Shown here: piece after piece, positions 34,354 through 44,639 of the stretch
How the letters are laid out: the number at the start of each line of letters is the position of its first letter
How positions within the stretch are numbered: position 1 is the stretch's first letter
From: an uncultured Bacteroidales bacterium
GTDB lineage: Bacteria > Bacteroidota > Bacteroidia > Bacteroidales > F082
Length of the DNA: 64,000 bases
Direction of reading: 5' to 3'
NCBI GenBank assembly: GCA_947307415.1
Contig: CAMZJA010000001.1
Location: 1-64,000, forward strand
Position numbers and translations under genes: made by a program
The notes under the pieces: generated by a model
The model's database searches: none
Told to the model about the DNA's origin: nothing
Seen by the model: only the letters and a program-made list of their open reading frames with translations

Positions 34354-35328
34354 ATGAAAAAAATAGCAATAGTCTGTGGTGGATACTCTGGAGAGTACGA
34401 AATTTCAATCAGTAGCGCAAAAGTCGTGAAAAAGCATCTCGACCCAACAAAATATGAAGCTTACGTCATTGTAATTCAGAAAAACAGTTGGTATCATCTT
34501 GAGGATGACGGCACCAAAACCGATGTCGACAAGAATGATTTCTCGATAAAAGTGAACGGCAAAAAGGTTGTTTTTGACGCTATTTTCAATGCGATTCACG
34601 GCGTCCCGGGTGAAGACGGCCAGCTCTTGGGTTATTTCGAGATGCTCGGATTGCCTTACACTTCATCGAATTTCACCACTTCGGCGCTCACTTTCCACAA
34701 GGACTTTTGCAAGAAGATAGCGGCAGCGGCAGGTGCCAACGTCTCCCCTTCCGTCATCATCAACAGAGGCGAGAGCTACGATGCGGATAAAATCATCAAA
34801 ACGCTGAAACTGCCTTTGTTTATCAAGCCTACGCGCAACGGTTCATCTGTTGGAGTGAGTAAGGTGAATGTGGCTGAGGACTTCGAGAAGGCTGTTGAAT
34901 TCGCGTTCAAAGCCGGCGATCAGGTGATGTGCGAGAAATTTGTGAAAGGTCGTGAGCTGGCCTGCACCGTGATGCAAGTGAAGGGCAAGACGATGGTGTT
35001 CCCTATCACTGAGATAGTGAGCAAGAACGACTTCTTCGACTATGAAGCGAAATATACCGCAGGAAAATCGGACGAGATCACGCCAGCTGAGTTGGATGAG
35101 GTTTCAGAGATTGAAATCAAGGCGACGTCGGCGATGCTTTACGACAAGTTCGAATGCAAAGGTTTCGCGCGTTTCGACTATATCTTAACGCCTAAACAAT
35201 TGGTTTTCATCGAGGTGAACATAGTGCCAGGCATGTCGGAGGCATCAATAATGCCAAAACAAGCAGCCTGCATGGGCATCACGCTCGACAAGCTGTTTGG
35301 TTTGGCATTAGAGAATATTCTTGACTAA
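34354..35328 (+). CDS. ddl: D-alanine--D-alanine ligase
   Basis: ATP-grasp ligase, 324 residues, which makes D-Ala-D-Ala for peptidoglycan. The N terminus KIAIVCGGYSGEYEISISSA is the Ddl signature (Gly-rich loop with catalytic Glu). PLFIKPTRNGSSVGVSKV (about 155) is the ATP-grasp nucleotide loop, and FIEVNIVPGMSEASIMPKQA near the end holds the Mg ligands. ATG 34354 is chosen over a TTG seven codons upstream. Its stop overlaps that of the convergent frr gene by 4 nt. Confidence 0.96.
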   Translation: MKKIAIVCGGYSGEYEISISSAKVVKKHLDPTKYEAYVIVIQKNSWYHLEDDGTKTDVDKNDFSIKVNGKKVVFDAIFNAIHGVPGEDGQLLGYFEMLGLPYTSSNFTTSALTFHKDFCKKIAAAAGANVSPSVIINRGESYDADKIIKTLKLPLFIKPTRNGSSVGVSKVNVAEDFEKAVEFAFKAGDQVMCEKFVKGRELACTVMQVKGKTMVFPITEIVSKNDFFDYEAKYTAGKSDEITPAELDEVSEIEIKATSAMLYDKFECKGFARFDYILTPKQLVFIEVNIVPGMSEASIMPKQAACMGITLDKLFGLALENILD

Positions 35329-35888
35329 ACTGTCAGGATGTCTTTCTGCTTCAGTTCGTAAAGATCATCAATTTTCTTCACGAATTTATCTGTCAGCTTC
35401 TGGATTTCATCCTGGAGCTGTTTCACTTCGTCTTCCGAAACGCCTTCTTTTTCAAGTTTTTTAGCGTCGTCGTTGGAGTTACGGCGGATGTTACGCACGC
35501 CCACTTTAGCTTCTTCGGCGGCTGTCTTGGCGCGTTTGGCGAGGTCTTTACGACGTTCCTCTGTCAATGGCGGAACCAAGATTCTCAGGAAATCGCCTTC
35601 GTTTTTCGGGTTAAAGCCGAGGTTAGCGGCTTGGATAGCCTTGTCGATGGCGCCGATTGAGCTCTTGTCGAACGGCATCACGATAATCTGACGTGCGTCA
35701 GGGGTGCCGATGTTGGCGGTCTGCTCAATAGGGACAAGTGTTCCGTAGTATTCCACCTTGACGCCTTGAAGCATCATCGGGCTTGCCTTGCCGGCTCTGA
35801 TTTTCTGAAATTCCGACTCGAGATGCTTGACGGCACCTTCCATCGATTCAGTTGTTTCGTCCAAAATAAATTGAGATTCTTCTGTCAT
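35325..35888 (-). CDS. frr: Ribosome recycling factor
   Basis: Ribosome recycling factor, 187 residues, which with EF-G splits the post-termination ribosome. Conserved blocks: FQKIRAGKASPMML (about 27), VEYYGTLVPIEQTANI, RQIIVMPFDKSSIGAIDKAI (about 67-86) and LTEERRKDLAKRAK (about 108). It is 37 bp downstream of pyrH, the common bacterial order. Four nt overlap the end of ddl on the other strand. Confidence 0.97.
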   Translation of the reverse strand: MTEESQFILDETTESMEGAVKHLESEFQKIRAGKASPMMLQGVKVEYYGTLVPIEQTANIGTPDARQIIVMPFDKSSIGAIDKAIQAANLGFNPKNEGDFLRILVPPLTEERRKDLAKRAKTAAEEAKVGVRNIRRNSNDDAKKLEKEGVSEDEVKQLQDEIQKLTDKFVKKIDDLYELKQKDILTV

Positions 35889-35925
35889 ATACCTTAAATT
35901 TTTCGGTACAAAAATACAAAAAATT

Positions 35926-36633
35926 TTATTTCGTCACAATCGTGCCGATTTTTTCGCCATTCAAAACCTTGGTGAGGTTGCCTTTGGTGTTCATGTCGAA
36001 CACGAGCATCGGCATGTTGTTTTCCTTGCACATGGTGAAGGCTGTGAGATCCATCACTTTGAGGTTTTGGTTGTATGCCTCATCGTAAGTTATTGAATCA
36101 TATTTCGTTGCGGTCGGGTCTTTCTCCGGGTCGGCGGTGTAGATGCCGTCGACGCGTGTGCCTTTGAGGATGATGTCGGCTTTGATTTCGACGGCGCGCA
36201 GTGCCGAGCCAGTGTCGGTGGTAAAGAACGGGTTGCCGGTGCCGCCACCGATGACGACGACGTAGCCGTCTTCGAGCAGTTTGATAGCCTTCGACGAGCT
36301 CATCGAGTCGGCGATGCGGTCGATGTAAAGTCCTGACAGCAAAGCGGCTTTCACGCCTTTGGCCTGCAATGTCGACTGAATAGCCATGCTGTTGATGACG
36401 GTGGCGAGCATGCCCATATAGTCGCCTTGGATGCGATCCATGCCTTTCGACGCGCCTTGGAGACCGCGGAAGATGTTGCCGCCTCCGATGACGATGGCGA
36501 TCTGCGCACCAGCTTTCACTGCTGCCGCAATCTCTTCAGCGTAATCATTAAGTCTTTCAGGATCAATACCATACTGTTGATTTCCCATTAAAGCTTCACC
36601 GCTAAGCTTAAGTAATACTCTTTTGTATTTCAT
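35926..36633 (-). CDS. pyrH: UMP kinase
   Basis: Amino-acid-kinase-fold UMP kinase, 235 residues, which phosphorylates UMP to UDP. YKRVLLKLSGEALMG (about 3-17) binds phosphate, IVIGGGNIFRG (about 47) binds UMP, and GTGNPFFTTDTGSALRAVEI (about 132-151) is the acidic specificity region. It lies between patatin paralogue 1 and frr on the same strand. Confidence 0.97.
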   Translation of the reverse strand: MKYKRVLLKLSGEALMGNQQYGIDPERLNDYAEEIAAAVKAGAQIAIVIGGGNIFRGLQGASKGMDRIQGDYMGMLATVINSMAIQSTLQAKGVKAALLSGLYIDRIADSMSSSKAIKLLEDGYVVVIGGGTGNPFFTTDTGSALRAVEIKADIILKGTRVDGIYTADPEKDPTATKYDSITYDEAYNQNLKVMDLTAFTMCKENNMPMLVFDMNTKGNLTKVLNGEKIGTIVTK

Positions 36634-36661
36634 ATTCTATAATTTATTGATATTCAATTAT

Positions 36662-38920
36662 TTAAAACCAAAATCCAACGTTTATGAATCCCACAGGATT
36701 AGAGTTGGTGTTTGAGCCCATCACACTGACCTCCACTGGACCGATAACAGTGTCGACGCCGAGGGTCAGACCGGCACCGGCAACGAAACTGGTGGAGTTG
36801 AACCATTCGTCGTATGTCTCGCTCATGTATCCGCAATCAAAATTGACGGTGCTGTAGAGATTTTTATAGAAATTCCACTGCCATGCAATCTTGCCCACCA
36901 GGATATGGTCGACAATCTGCTCGATGAAATTGAAGCCCGTAAACGCTATGGTGTTGTCGAAATATCTCATTTTCGATTGTCCGCCTACAAAAAACTGATA
37001 GAATAGCGGCACCTCTTTAGTACCTATCTTATAACCCATCTCTGAGCCGAACTTCAAAGTGTTTTTACGGCCTATCGGGATTGATTTCACAACATTTCCA
37101 TGCATTATGAAAGAATTCTGAATATCAGTATCCTCCATGACGCCATCTTCATTGATTCCTTCAAAAAACACATATTTTCCCGTCAGGTTAACCTTCCAAC
37201 CTCGTCTAGCAAACGCCGGAACATCTTCATTATCAAAGTAATAGTTAAGATAGATATAAGAATAAAGGCTATAATTTCCACGGAGACTGTTCTCGCCCAC
37301 GAAGTCACGCATGTGAACATAATCGGCCACCGCGCCAAGTCGTATTTGCTGTGTCTGCGTCGGAATAAGCTGTGCATAAATATCGAGGTGGTTATCTTGG
37401 ATGCTGTATGAGCTGATGATATTTGAGTTGTAATATCTGCTCATATCCAACGATATTATGCTCAGATTGCCGCCAAACCTAAAATACCTGCCGTTACGTT
37501 TGTTAATATCGATTTTGAGGTATGGATTTTCAGCGATATTGATATCCATGCTCAAGGTAGAGCGGTTCAGGTTTTTCCAAAGGTTTTTCATGGTGAAGTT
37601 CACCAAGGCGCCGATACCGTAGTTGTTGTCGTAATGAATACAGAACGCCATCGACTTGTCGTCGCGTTCCTTGCAATGCAGCACCAGAGTAATGCCTTCC
37701 ACGTCGCCGGCATCTTTAATCTCATACCACAAATCCTCGTAATACCCCGACGCGCTGAGTTTTACGATGACATCGTCGATATATGACACCGACATTTTCT
37801 TCGGGAACGCACTGGTAAACTCTTTTATCAGGCCTCCAGCATGTTCTTTCGGAACTCCATCAATCTGAATATCAGCGACATAGACACTGTCAACAGGTTG
37901 CACATGCGGACGTTTGATCTCAAAAGGCTCTATCGCCTGCAAGGAGTCGGCGAGACGTTTCAGTTGCGGGAACACTTCGCGTGCCGCGTCGCCGCCAAAC
38001 TGCAAAATAGAGTCATAATCGTTGAATGCCATGATGCTGCGTCCGTGAAGGTCGGGTTTGATGTAGATGTCGCAGTTTTCTCTGGCGTATCTGCTCTCCT
38101 CGAGCGACAGCACATTCATCATGTTTTCAACAAGTCCGAAGGTGTTGTCGACTTCCGTCATCTTGACGTTTGCGTTTTCAAGGTCGACACCTATTATAAT
38201 ATCCACGCCGCGATCTTTCATGTTTCTGACCGGGAAATTGTTGATAACGCCGCCGTCGACAAACACTTTGCCGTCGATATTCACAGGTTTAAAGAAAAAC
38301 GGTATCGACATGCTCGCTCGCACCGAACGTGCAAGATCACCTTCAGTCATCTCATATTGCGCCGTTTTCTCCACATCGGTGGCGATGCAATAAAACGGCA
38401 CTGGTAAATCATTGTAATTGTGCACGTTATATGCCGGAAGCATCAGTTTCGACAGCATAAGATTCACATAAACGCCCTCCACCAGCGACGGTTTCACCTT
38501 GACTTTGCCGTTCTTTACCGGGAATGTCGCGAGATAAGTCCTGTCGTTCATCTTTTGCTCGATCGGCATCATGCTTTTCGGAATCTTGTCGTAAATCATT
38601 GTGTTCCAATCCTGTGCACGTACGATTTCCTCCATCATGTCAGGATCGTAGCCGACTGCGTAGAGCGAGCCCATTATTGAGCCGATGCTGGTTCCGCCGA
38701 TGTAATCGACAGGCACGCCGGCGTCGTCCAATGCCTTGAGCACCCTGATCTCGGAAAAACCTTTCGCGCCGCCACCGCAAAGCACCACGCCTACAGTAGG
38801 ACGTTTCTTATGCGGTGTTACGACTGTATCTTGAGCTTTAATATCGTAAAAAAAGAACATGCAGATGAGAATCATCAGAACCAAAGCTTTGATATTTCCG
38901 CATATTCCTTTCATTTTCAA
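36662..38920 (-). CDS. Patatin-like phospholipase with outer-membrane barrel, paralogue 1
   Basis: A 752-residue outer-membrane protein: signal peptide (about 1-30), patatin-like serine lipase domain (about 40-320), a POTRA-like segment (about 345-425) and a C-terminal BamA-type beta-barrel ending in Phe (NVGFWF). The catalytic Ser is in GGTSIGS (GxSxG) and the Asp in FVDGGVINNFP. The oxyanion loop reads GGGAKGFSEIRVLKAL, where the usual H-I-G after GFS is replaced by E-I-R; activity may be altered. The architecture matches PlpD/type Vd proteins. It lies 4 bp after a paralogue. Confidence 0.88.
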   Translation of the reverse strand: MKMKGICGNIKALVLMILICMFFFYDIKAQDTVVTPHKKRPTVGVVLCGGGAKGFSEIRVLKALDDAGVPVDYIGGTSIGSIMGSLYAVGYDPDMMEEIVRAQDWNTMIYDKIPKSMMPIEQKMNDRTYLATFPVKNGKVKVKPSLVEGVYVNLMLSKLMLPAYNVHNYNDLPVPFYCIATDVEKTAQYEMTEGDLARSVRASMSIPFFFKPVNIDGKVFVDGGVINNFPVRNMKDRGVDIIIGVDLENANVKMTEVDNTFGLVENMMNVLSLEESRYARENCDIYIKPDLHGRSIMAFNDYDSILQFGGDAAREVFPQLKRLADSLQAIEPFEIKRPHVQPVDSVYVADIQIDGVPKEHAGGLIKEFTSAFPKKMSVSYIDDVIVKLSASGYYEDLWYEIKDAGDVEGITLVLHCKERDDKSMAFCIHYDNNYGIGALVNFTMKNLWKNLNRSTLSMDINIAENPYLKIDINKRNGRYFRFGGNLSIISLDMSRYYNSNIISSYSIQDNHLDIYAQLIPTQTQQIRLGAVADYVHMRDFVGENSLRGNYSLYSYIYLNYYFDNEDVPAFARRGWKVNLTGKYVFFEGINEDGVMEDTDIQNSFIMHGNVVKSIPIGRKNTLKFGSEMGYKIGTKEVPLFYQFFVGGQSKMRYFDNTIAFTGFNFIEQIVDHILVGKIAWQWNFYKNLYSTVNFDCGYMSETYDEWFNSTSFVAGAGLTLGVDTVIGPVEVSVMGSNTNSNPVGFINVGFWF

Positions 38921-38924
38921 TCAC

Positions 38925-41255
38925 TTAAAACCAGAAGCCAACATTTACGAACAGATTCCATTCGCTGACAGCATTCGATTTCGACACTTGTATCTCTATA
39001 GGTCCGAATAATGTCTTCACACCTAATGTGAGTCCGGCTCCCATGACGTAATTATCAGGTACAAACAAGGTCTCAAGGTTATTGGACACCAAGGTCTCAA
39101 CCTTATCAAGGATATATTCAACAGCCTCAATCTGTTCCTCTACAGACATACTGTTATAATCAAATTGAGTCCTCAAATCCAGCAAACTCAGGAAATTTTT
39201 AAAATAACCCGCATCGCAGCTGGCAACAGCATAGAAATTCTTATAGAAATTCCACTGCCAGGCTGTCCTTGCATAAGCCGCATATTCTGTCATGACTGTC
39301 AAAAACGGCAAACCTGTGAAAGTCATTATGTTATCTAAATAATGCATCTTCGATTGTCCGCCAATATAGAATAAATTCTCGTCACCCAGCATATGTTCGC
39401 CAAAGCGCATAGCGCCGACAGTTCCGACTCTGAAGGCATGGCGTTTTCCTATCGGGAAAGACTTCCTGACATCAACCTGAGCGCAATACATAGGTTGGTT
39501 TTCTTTACTGCTGAATACGCCATCATACATTATGAATTTACCTATCGCATTGACATTCCATCCTTTACGAGGAAAATCTATTTGATCTTCATTATTAAAG
39601 AAATAGTGCAGATAAAGTTTCGGATAAAGCTGATGTTTGTATAAATCCTCGTCGAAATAATCGGTATAAACCCTATCTTTCATCATTGTATAGTCAAACA
39701 TAAAGCCTATTTTGACAGTCTGGGTCACCGACGGCACAATCTGGAAGAAGACATCAGCTGAATTTTGTTGGAAACGCAACGCGCTATAGATATTTCCATG
39801 TTTATCCAACAAATCGGCTTTCAGATTCATGGCCGAAAGCTCAATACCTCCTCTCATTAATCTATTGTAGCGATGCATCATTTTTGCCCTGGCAAATAGA
39901 TTGTCAGATATGTTCAGGTCGACGTCAAAAAGAAAATGATGGGTTTTAGCCGACATGTTCAGCAACATTCCGACACCGTAATTATTGTCGTAATGCGCTC
40001 CCACTGAAAACGTGAGCGAAGTCTTGTTTTTACAATGGAATTTCAAGATATTTCCTTCCGGTGTATCGACAAGTTCATACCACACATTGGAATAATATCC
40101 TTGCGAATATATCTTCACGATTATTGTCTCGATATCATCAATCGACATCACCTTCGGGAAATCGTCATCGAACTCCGATTTGATGATTTTTTGGTCGTTT
40201 TCCTCAACGCCTACGACCTCAACATCAGTAACAAAAATAGAGTCAACCTGTTGAGTATGAAAGCGTTGCACCTCAAAAGGCTCTATCGCCTGCAAGGAGT
40301 CGGCAAGCTTTTTAAGTTCAGGAAATTTCTCTCTCGCAGCCGTCTCACCGGTCTTTAAAATAGGAGCAAAATCATTGAACGACAGCATGTTAACATTACC
40401 GACATCAGGCAAAATAAGAATATCGCAGTCTTTTCTCGCTCTGTTGCTTTCATCCTGTGCCACCACTGCTATAAGACGTTCAAGTACTTTCAGTGAGTTG
40501 TCGAGCTGTTTCGGGTCCGACGAAGTTATCTCCAAGTCGACACCTATAATAATATCGGCGCCCATGTCGCGCACGTTTTTCACAGGGAAATTGTTCTTAA
40601 GCCCGCCGTCGCAAAGCAATTTGCCATCATATTCAATAGGTTCGAAAAGGAACGGTATCGACATGCTCGAGCGTATAGCCTGCGCCAGGGAGCCACTCCG
40701 GAACTCTATGGCGTCAGATGAAATCATATCGGTTCCGATGCACAAAAACGGTATCGGCAAATCGTCGAAGTCGCGTTGTTTGTATGTCGGCATCGTCATG
40801 CGCGTCAGAAGCATGTTCACGTAAATGCCGTCGGCATACGACCTTTTGACCTTCACCTGGCCGTCTTTATACGGGAAAGTCATCAGGTAATGTCTCTCAT
40901 TGATACGCTTGTCGAGCGGCATGAACTTCCTCGGAATCTCGTCCTTAATGATACGATCCCAGTTCTGCTCAACAGTTATTTTCTCCAAGGTCGGGACATC
41001 GTAACCCACAGCGTAGAGACCGCCCACGATGGAGCCCATGCTGGTGCCACCGATGTAATCGATAGGTATTCCGGCTTCTTCGATAACCTTCAGCGCCCCG
41101 ATGTGAGAGAAGCCTTTGGCTCCGCCGCCGCTCAGCACCACTCCCACCTTTGGGCGATGGCGAACGGTATCGGCATTCTGCCCAGCAATAGTGTCCTGTG
41201 CTGTCGCAGTAAACGCCAGCAATACAATCGCAATTATCGCTAAAAAACGCTTCAT
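38925..41255 (-). CDS. Patatin-like phospholipase with outer-membrane barrel, paralogue 2
   Basis: A 776-residue paralogue of the neighbouring gene with the same order: signal peptide (about 1-19), patatin domain (about 35-310), POTRA-like segment (about 340-420) and beta-barrel ending FVNVGFWF. Catalytic features are intact: GGGAKGFSHIGALKVI oxyanion loop, GGTSMGS nucleophile and CDGGLKNNFP Asp. Compared with paralogue 1 the identity is visibly high over the whole length, so this is a tandem duplication. It begins 20 bp after secA, and probably shares its transcript. Confidence 0.9.
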   Translation of the reverse strand: MKRFLAIIAIVLLAFTATAQDTIAGQNADTVRHRPKVGVVLSGGGAKGFSHIGALKVIEEAGIPIDYIGGTSMGSIVGGLYAVGYDVPTLEKITVEQNWDRIIKDEIPRKFMPLDKRINERHYLMTFPYKDGQVKVKRSYADGIYVNMLLTRMTMPTYKQRDFDDLPIPFLCIGTDMISSDAIEFRSGSLAQAIRSSMSIPFLFEPIEYDGKLLCDGGLKNNFPVKNVRDMGADIIIGVDLEITSSDPKQLDNSLKVLERLIAVVAQDESNRARKDCDILILPDVGNVNMLSFNDFAPILKTGETAAREKFPELKKLADSLQAIEPFEVQRFHTQQVDSIFVTDVEVVGVEENDQKIIKSEFDDDFPKVMSIDDIETIIVKIYSQGYYSNVWYELVDTPEGNILKFHCKNKTSLTFSVGAHYDNNYGVGMLLNMSAKTHHFLFDVDLNISDNLFARAKMMHRYNRLMRGGIELSAMNLKADLLDKHGNIYSALRFQQNSADVFFQIVPSVTQTVKIGFMFDYTMMKDRVYTDYFDEDLYKHQLYPKLYLHYFFNNEDQIDFPRKGWNVNAIGKFIMYDGVFSSKENQPMYCAQVDVRKSFPIGKRHAFRVGTVGAMRFGEHMLGDENLFYIGGQSKMHYLDNIMTFTGLPFLTVMTEYAAYARTAWQWNFYKNFYAVASCDAGYFKNFLSLLDLRTQFDYNSMSVEEQIEAVEYILDKVETLVSNNLETLFVPDNYVMGAGLTLGVKTLFGPIEIQVSKSNAVSEWNLFVNVGFWF

Positions 41256-41275
41256 TCAGTTAATCTGGCTAACTA

Positions 41276-44200
41276 TTATTCCATTTTTCCATGGCAATTC
41301 TTATATTTCTTACCGCTGCCGCATGGACAAGGGTCGTTTCTGCCGACTTTCTTCTCCACGTGGATAGGCTGTGTCACCTGATTTTCCTGAGTGTTGCTAT
41401 GTGCCTGCGACAACAGGTCGGTGCGCTGCTCCTTAAGTTTGCTTCTGTCGATAGCTCTTGCGCGGTGCTCACGGATATTCTCCTTGTTCTGCTCCGGAAG
41501 ATCCGACTTCATCAAGAATGAGATGACGTCGCGGTTAATCTTCAAGATCATCTCTTTGAAGAGGTTAAACGACTCAAACTTATAGATGAGCAACGGGTCT
41601 TTCTGTTCGTATTGTGCGTTCTGCACCGACTGTTTCAAGTCGTCGAGTTCGCGCAGGTGTTCTTTCCAAGCATCGTCGATCATGCCGAGCGTGATGCTCT
41701 TCTCAAGCGCCAACGAGATCTCGCGAGCGCCGTTCTGAACCGCCTTCTCGATATTCACAACCACATTCATACCTTTCTTTCCGTCGGTGAATGGAATAAG
41801 GATGTTCTTGTAGCCGGGCTGTTTCTCGTAGATATCTTTGATCACCGGCAAGGTCTTCTCGCCCACGACTTGTGTCTTCTTATTGTATGACTCAAGGGCT
41901 TTCTCAAACAGTTTATCCGCCAGGTTATCCAGTTTGTCATGTTTGAATTCCTCTTCATCGAAAGGAAGTCCGATACCCATGTTTGCCAAGACATCAATCT
42001 TAAGGCCTTCGTAGTCGTCGCTTTCCTTGCTTTGCTCAATAAGCGACTCGCCGAGGTCGTACATCATGTTGTTGATGTCGATTTGCAGACGCTCGCCGAA
42101 CAGGGCATGACGGCGTTTCTCGTAGATAGCCTCACGCTGTGAGTTCATCACGTCGTCGTATTCGATGAGGTGTTTACGAACACCGAAGTGGTTCTCTTCG
42201 ACCTTCTTCTGAGCTTTCTCAATCTGCTTGGTGATCATCGAATGCTGAATCACCTCGCCTTCTTTCATGCCGAGACGGTCCATGATAGGAGCGATACGCT
42301 CTGAGCCGAACATACGCATGAGGTCGTCTTCCAACGACACGAAGAACTGTGAGCTACCAGGGTCTCCCTGACGACCGGCACGACCACGCAGCTGACGGTC
42401 GACACGACGCGACTCGTGACGCTCAGTGCCGATGATGGCGAGACCGCCGGCTTCTTTCACGCCTGGGCCCAGCTTGATATCGGTACCACGACCAGCCATA
42501 TTGGTGGCAATGGTAACAGTTCCGGCGATACCGGCGTCTTTCACGATCTGAGCCTCCTTGAAGTGCAACTTAGCGTTCAACACGTTGTGTTTGATGTTCT
42601 TACGTGTCAACATACGGCTCAACAACTCTGAGATTTCGACTGATGTCGTACCCACCAACACAGGTCGTCCCTCGTTGACGAGTTCAACGATCTTATCTAT
42701 AACAGCGTTGTATTTCTCACGTTTTGTCTTGTAAATCAAATCCTCGTAGTCGTTACGCGCGATAGGTTTGTTTGTCGGAATGACGACCACGTCGAGTTTG
42801 TAGATGTTCCAGAACTCACCGGCTTCAGTCTCAGCGGTACCTGTCATACCAGCTAGCTTGTGATACATACGGAAGTAGTTCTGCAGCGTGATGGTGGCGT
42901 AGGTCTGTGTTGCCGCTTCCACGTCGACGTTTTCCTTGGCCTCCACCGCCTGATGCAGACCGTCACTCCAGCGGCGGCCTTCCATGATACGGCCAGTCTG
43001 CTCATCGACGATCTTGACTTTGTTGTCGATAATAACGTAGTCGACGTCTTTCTCGAACAGAGTGTAAGCCTTCAGCAGCTGCTGCACTGTATGCAGACGT
43101 TCCGATTTCTCTGAGAACACCCGCAGTATCTCTGTCTTCTTCAACACCTTCTCGTCTTCGGTGAGGTTCGATTTCTCAAGATCCGCGATCTCCGAGCCAA
43201 CATCAGGGATGATGAAGAATGTAGGGTCGTTATAAGCCTTGGCGAGCTGCTCGCTACCTTTATCGGTAAGAACCACAGTGTTCAGCTTCTCGTCGATGAC
43301 GAAATAAAGCTCGTCGTCGATGATGTGCATATTCTTGCTCTGCTCCTGCATGTAGAAACCTTCGGTCTTGAGCAGCAACGACTTCATTCCTTCTTCCGAG
43401 AGGAACTTGATGAGTGCGTTGTTTTTCGGCAAACCGTGGAAAGCGCGGAACAACTGGTCGGCGCCGTGCGATCTCTCCTCGTCGGTGGCATCAGGATTTG
43501 TCAATATCTTCTTTGCTTCTGCAAGACATTGAGTGACAAGACGCTTCTGAGCCTCGTAAAGATTCACGACGTCGGGTTTGAGCTGCATAAACTCCTGGTC
43601 ACCGCCACGTGGCGTAGGGCCACTGATGATCAGAGGAGTACGAGCGTCGTCGATCAACACGGAGTCGACCTCGTCGACGATAGCGTAGTGATGCTTGCGT
43701 TGCACCAGCTCGTCGGGGTTGCCCGTCATGTTGTCACGGAGGTAGTCGAAACCGAACTCGTTGTTGGTTCCGTAGGTGATGTCGGAGTTATATGCCGCGC
43801 GTCGCTCCGGTGAGTTAGGCTCGTGCTTGTCGATGCAGTCGCATGTCAAGCCAAGGAAGTTATACAGGGTTCCCATCCACTCGGAGTCACGTTTTGCCAA
43901 GTAATCGTTGACGGTCACGACGTGCACGCCACGGCCCGCGAGAGCATTCAGATACACTGGCAAGGTTGCCACAAGAGTCTTACCTTCACCAGTCGCCATC
44001 TCGGCGATCTTACCTTGATGCAGCACTATACCGCCGATGATCTGCACATCGTAATGAACCATGTCCCAGGTCACCATGTTACCGCCAGCCATCCAGCTGT
44101 TGTTGTAACGCACCTTGTCACCTTCAATGTTGATATGCTCAAATTTCGAAGCGAGCTCGCGGTCCAAATCGGTAGCCGTAGCCTCCACCACCTCATTCTC

Positions 44201-44566
44201 CTTGAAGCGTTTAGCTGTCTCTTTCATCACCGCGAAAGCCTCCGGAAGTATGTCGTTCAAAGCCTCTTCAATCTTCTCAAGTACATGTTTCTCGAGCTTG
44301 TCGACCTGCTGATAAATGTCGTTTTTCTCCTCCAGATCCATATCAGGATTATTGTCGACACTGGCTTTCAGCGCAGCGATCTTCGCCTCTTCCTCTGCTA
44401 TATGATTCTGAATATATTCCTTAAACTCCACAGTCTTATGACGAAGGCTGTCGATATCCAAATCCTTTATTTTCTCGTATGCTTCAAGCGTTTTCTGCAA
44501 CAACGGCTGTAATGCCCTGTTGTCGCGAGTCGATTTATTTCCAAACAGTTTTGATAAAAAACCCAT
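41276..44566 (-). CDS. secA: Protein translocase subunit SecA
   Basis: SecA motor ATPase of the Sec pathway, 1096 residues, the longer Bacteroidota form. Walker A is in [20 protein letters not shown] (about 193-212), the DEAD-like box is [19 protein letters not shown] (about 298-316), and [15 protein letters not shown] with [18 protein letters not shown] (about 690-750) form the second motor half. A C-terminal zinc finger [14 protein letters not shown] binds SecB or ribosomes. It heads a leftward cluster of patatin genes, pyrH and frr. Confidence 0.98.
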   Translation of the reverse strand: MGFLSKLFGNKSTRDNRALQPLLQKTLEAYEKIKDLDIDSLRHKTVEFKEYIQNHIAEEEAKIAALKASVDNNPDMDLEEKNDIYQQVDKLEKHVLEKIEEALNDILPEAFAVMKETAKRFKENEVVEATATDLDRELASKFEHINIEGDKVRYNNSWMAGGNMVTWDMVHYDVQIIGGIVLHQGKIAEMATGEGKTLVATLPVYLNALAGRGVHVVTVNDYLAKRDSEWMGTLYNFLGLTCDCIDKHEPNSPERRAAYNSDITYGTNNEFGFDYLRDNMTGNPDELVQRKHHYAIVDEVDSVLIDDARTPLIISGPTPRGGDQEFMQLKPDVVNLYEAQKRLVTQCLAEAKKILTNPDATDEERSHGADQLFRAFHGLPKNNALIKFLSEEGMKSLLLKTEGFYMQEQSKNMHIIDDELYFVIDEKLNTVVLTDKGSEQLAKAYNDPTFFIIPDVGSEIADLEKSNLTEDEKVLKKTEILRVFSEKSERLHTVQQLLKAYTLFEKDVDYVIIDNKVKIVDEQTGRIMEGRRWSDGLHQAVEAKENVDVEAATQTYATITLQNYFRMYHKLAGMTGTAETEAGEFWNIYKLDVVVIPTNKPIARNDYEDLIYKTKREKYNAVIDKIVELVNEGRPVLVGTTSVEISELLSRMLTRKNIKHNVLNAKLHFKEAQIVKDAGIAGTVTIATNMAGRGTDIKLGPGVKEAGGLAIIGTERHESRRVDRQLRGRAGRQGDPGSSQFFVSLEDDLMRMFGSERIAPIMDRLGMKEGEVIQHSMITKQIEKAQKKVEENHFGVRKHLIEYDDVMNSQREAIYEKRRHALFGERLQIDINNMMYDLGESLIEQSKESDDYEGLKIDVLANMGIGLPFDEEEFKHDKLDNLADKLFEKALESYNKKTQVVGEKTLPVIKDIYEKQPGYKNILIPFTDGKKGMNVVVNIEKAVQNGAREISLALEKSITLGMIDDAWKEHLRELDDLKQSVQNAQYEQKDPLLIYKFESFNLFKEMILKINRDVISFLMKSDLPEQNKENIREHRARAIDRSKLKEQRTDLLSQAHSNTQENQVTQPIHVEKKVGRNDPCPCGSGKKYKNCHGKME

Positions 44567-44639
44567 ATTTTAATTTTTTAAAAATGAATAAAATTTTCCA
44601 ATATATACCTATCAAAAATTATGCAAAATTACGAAAATT

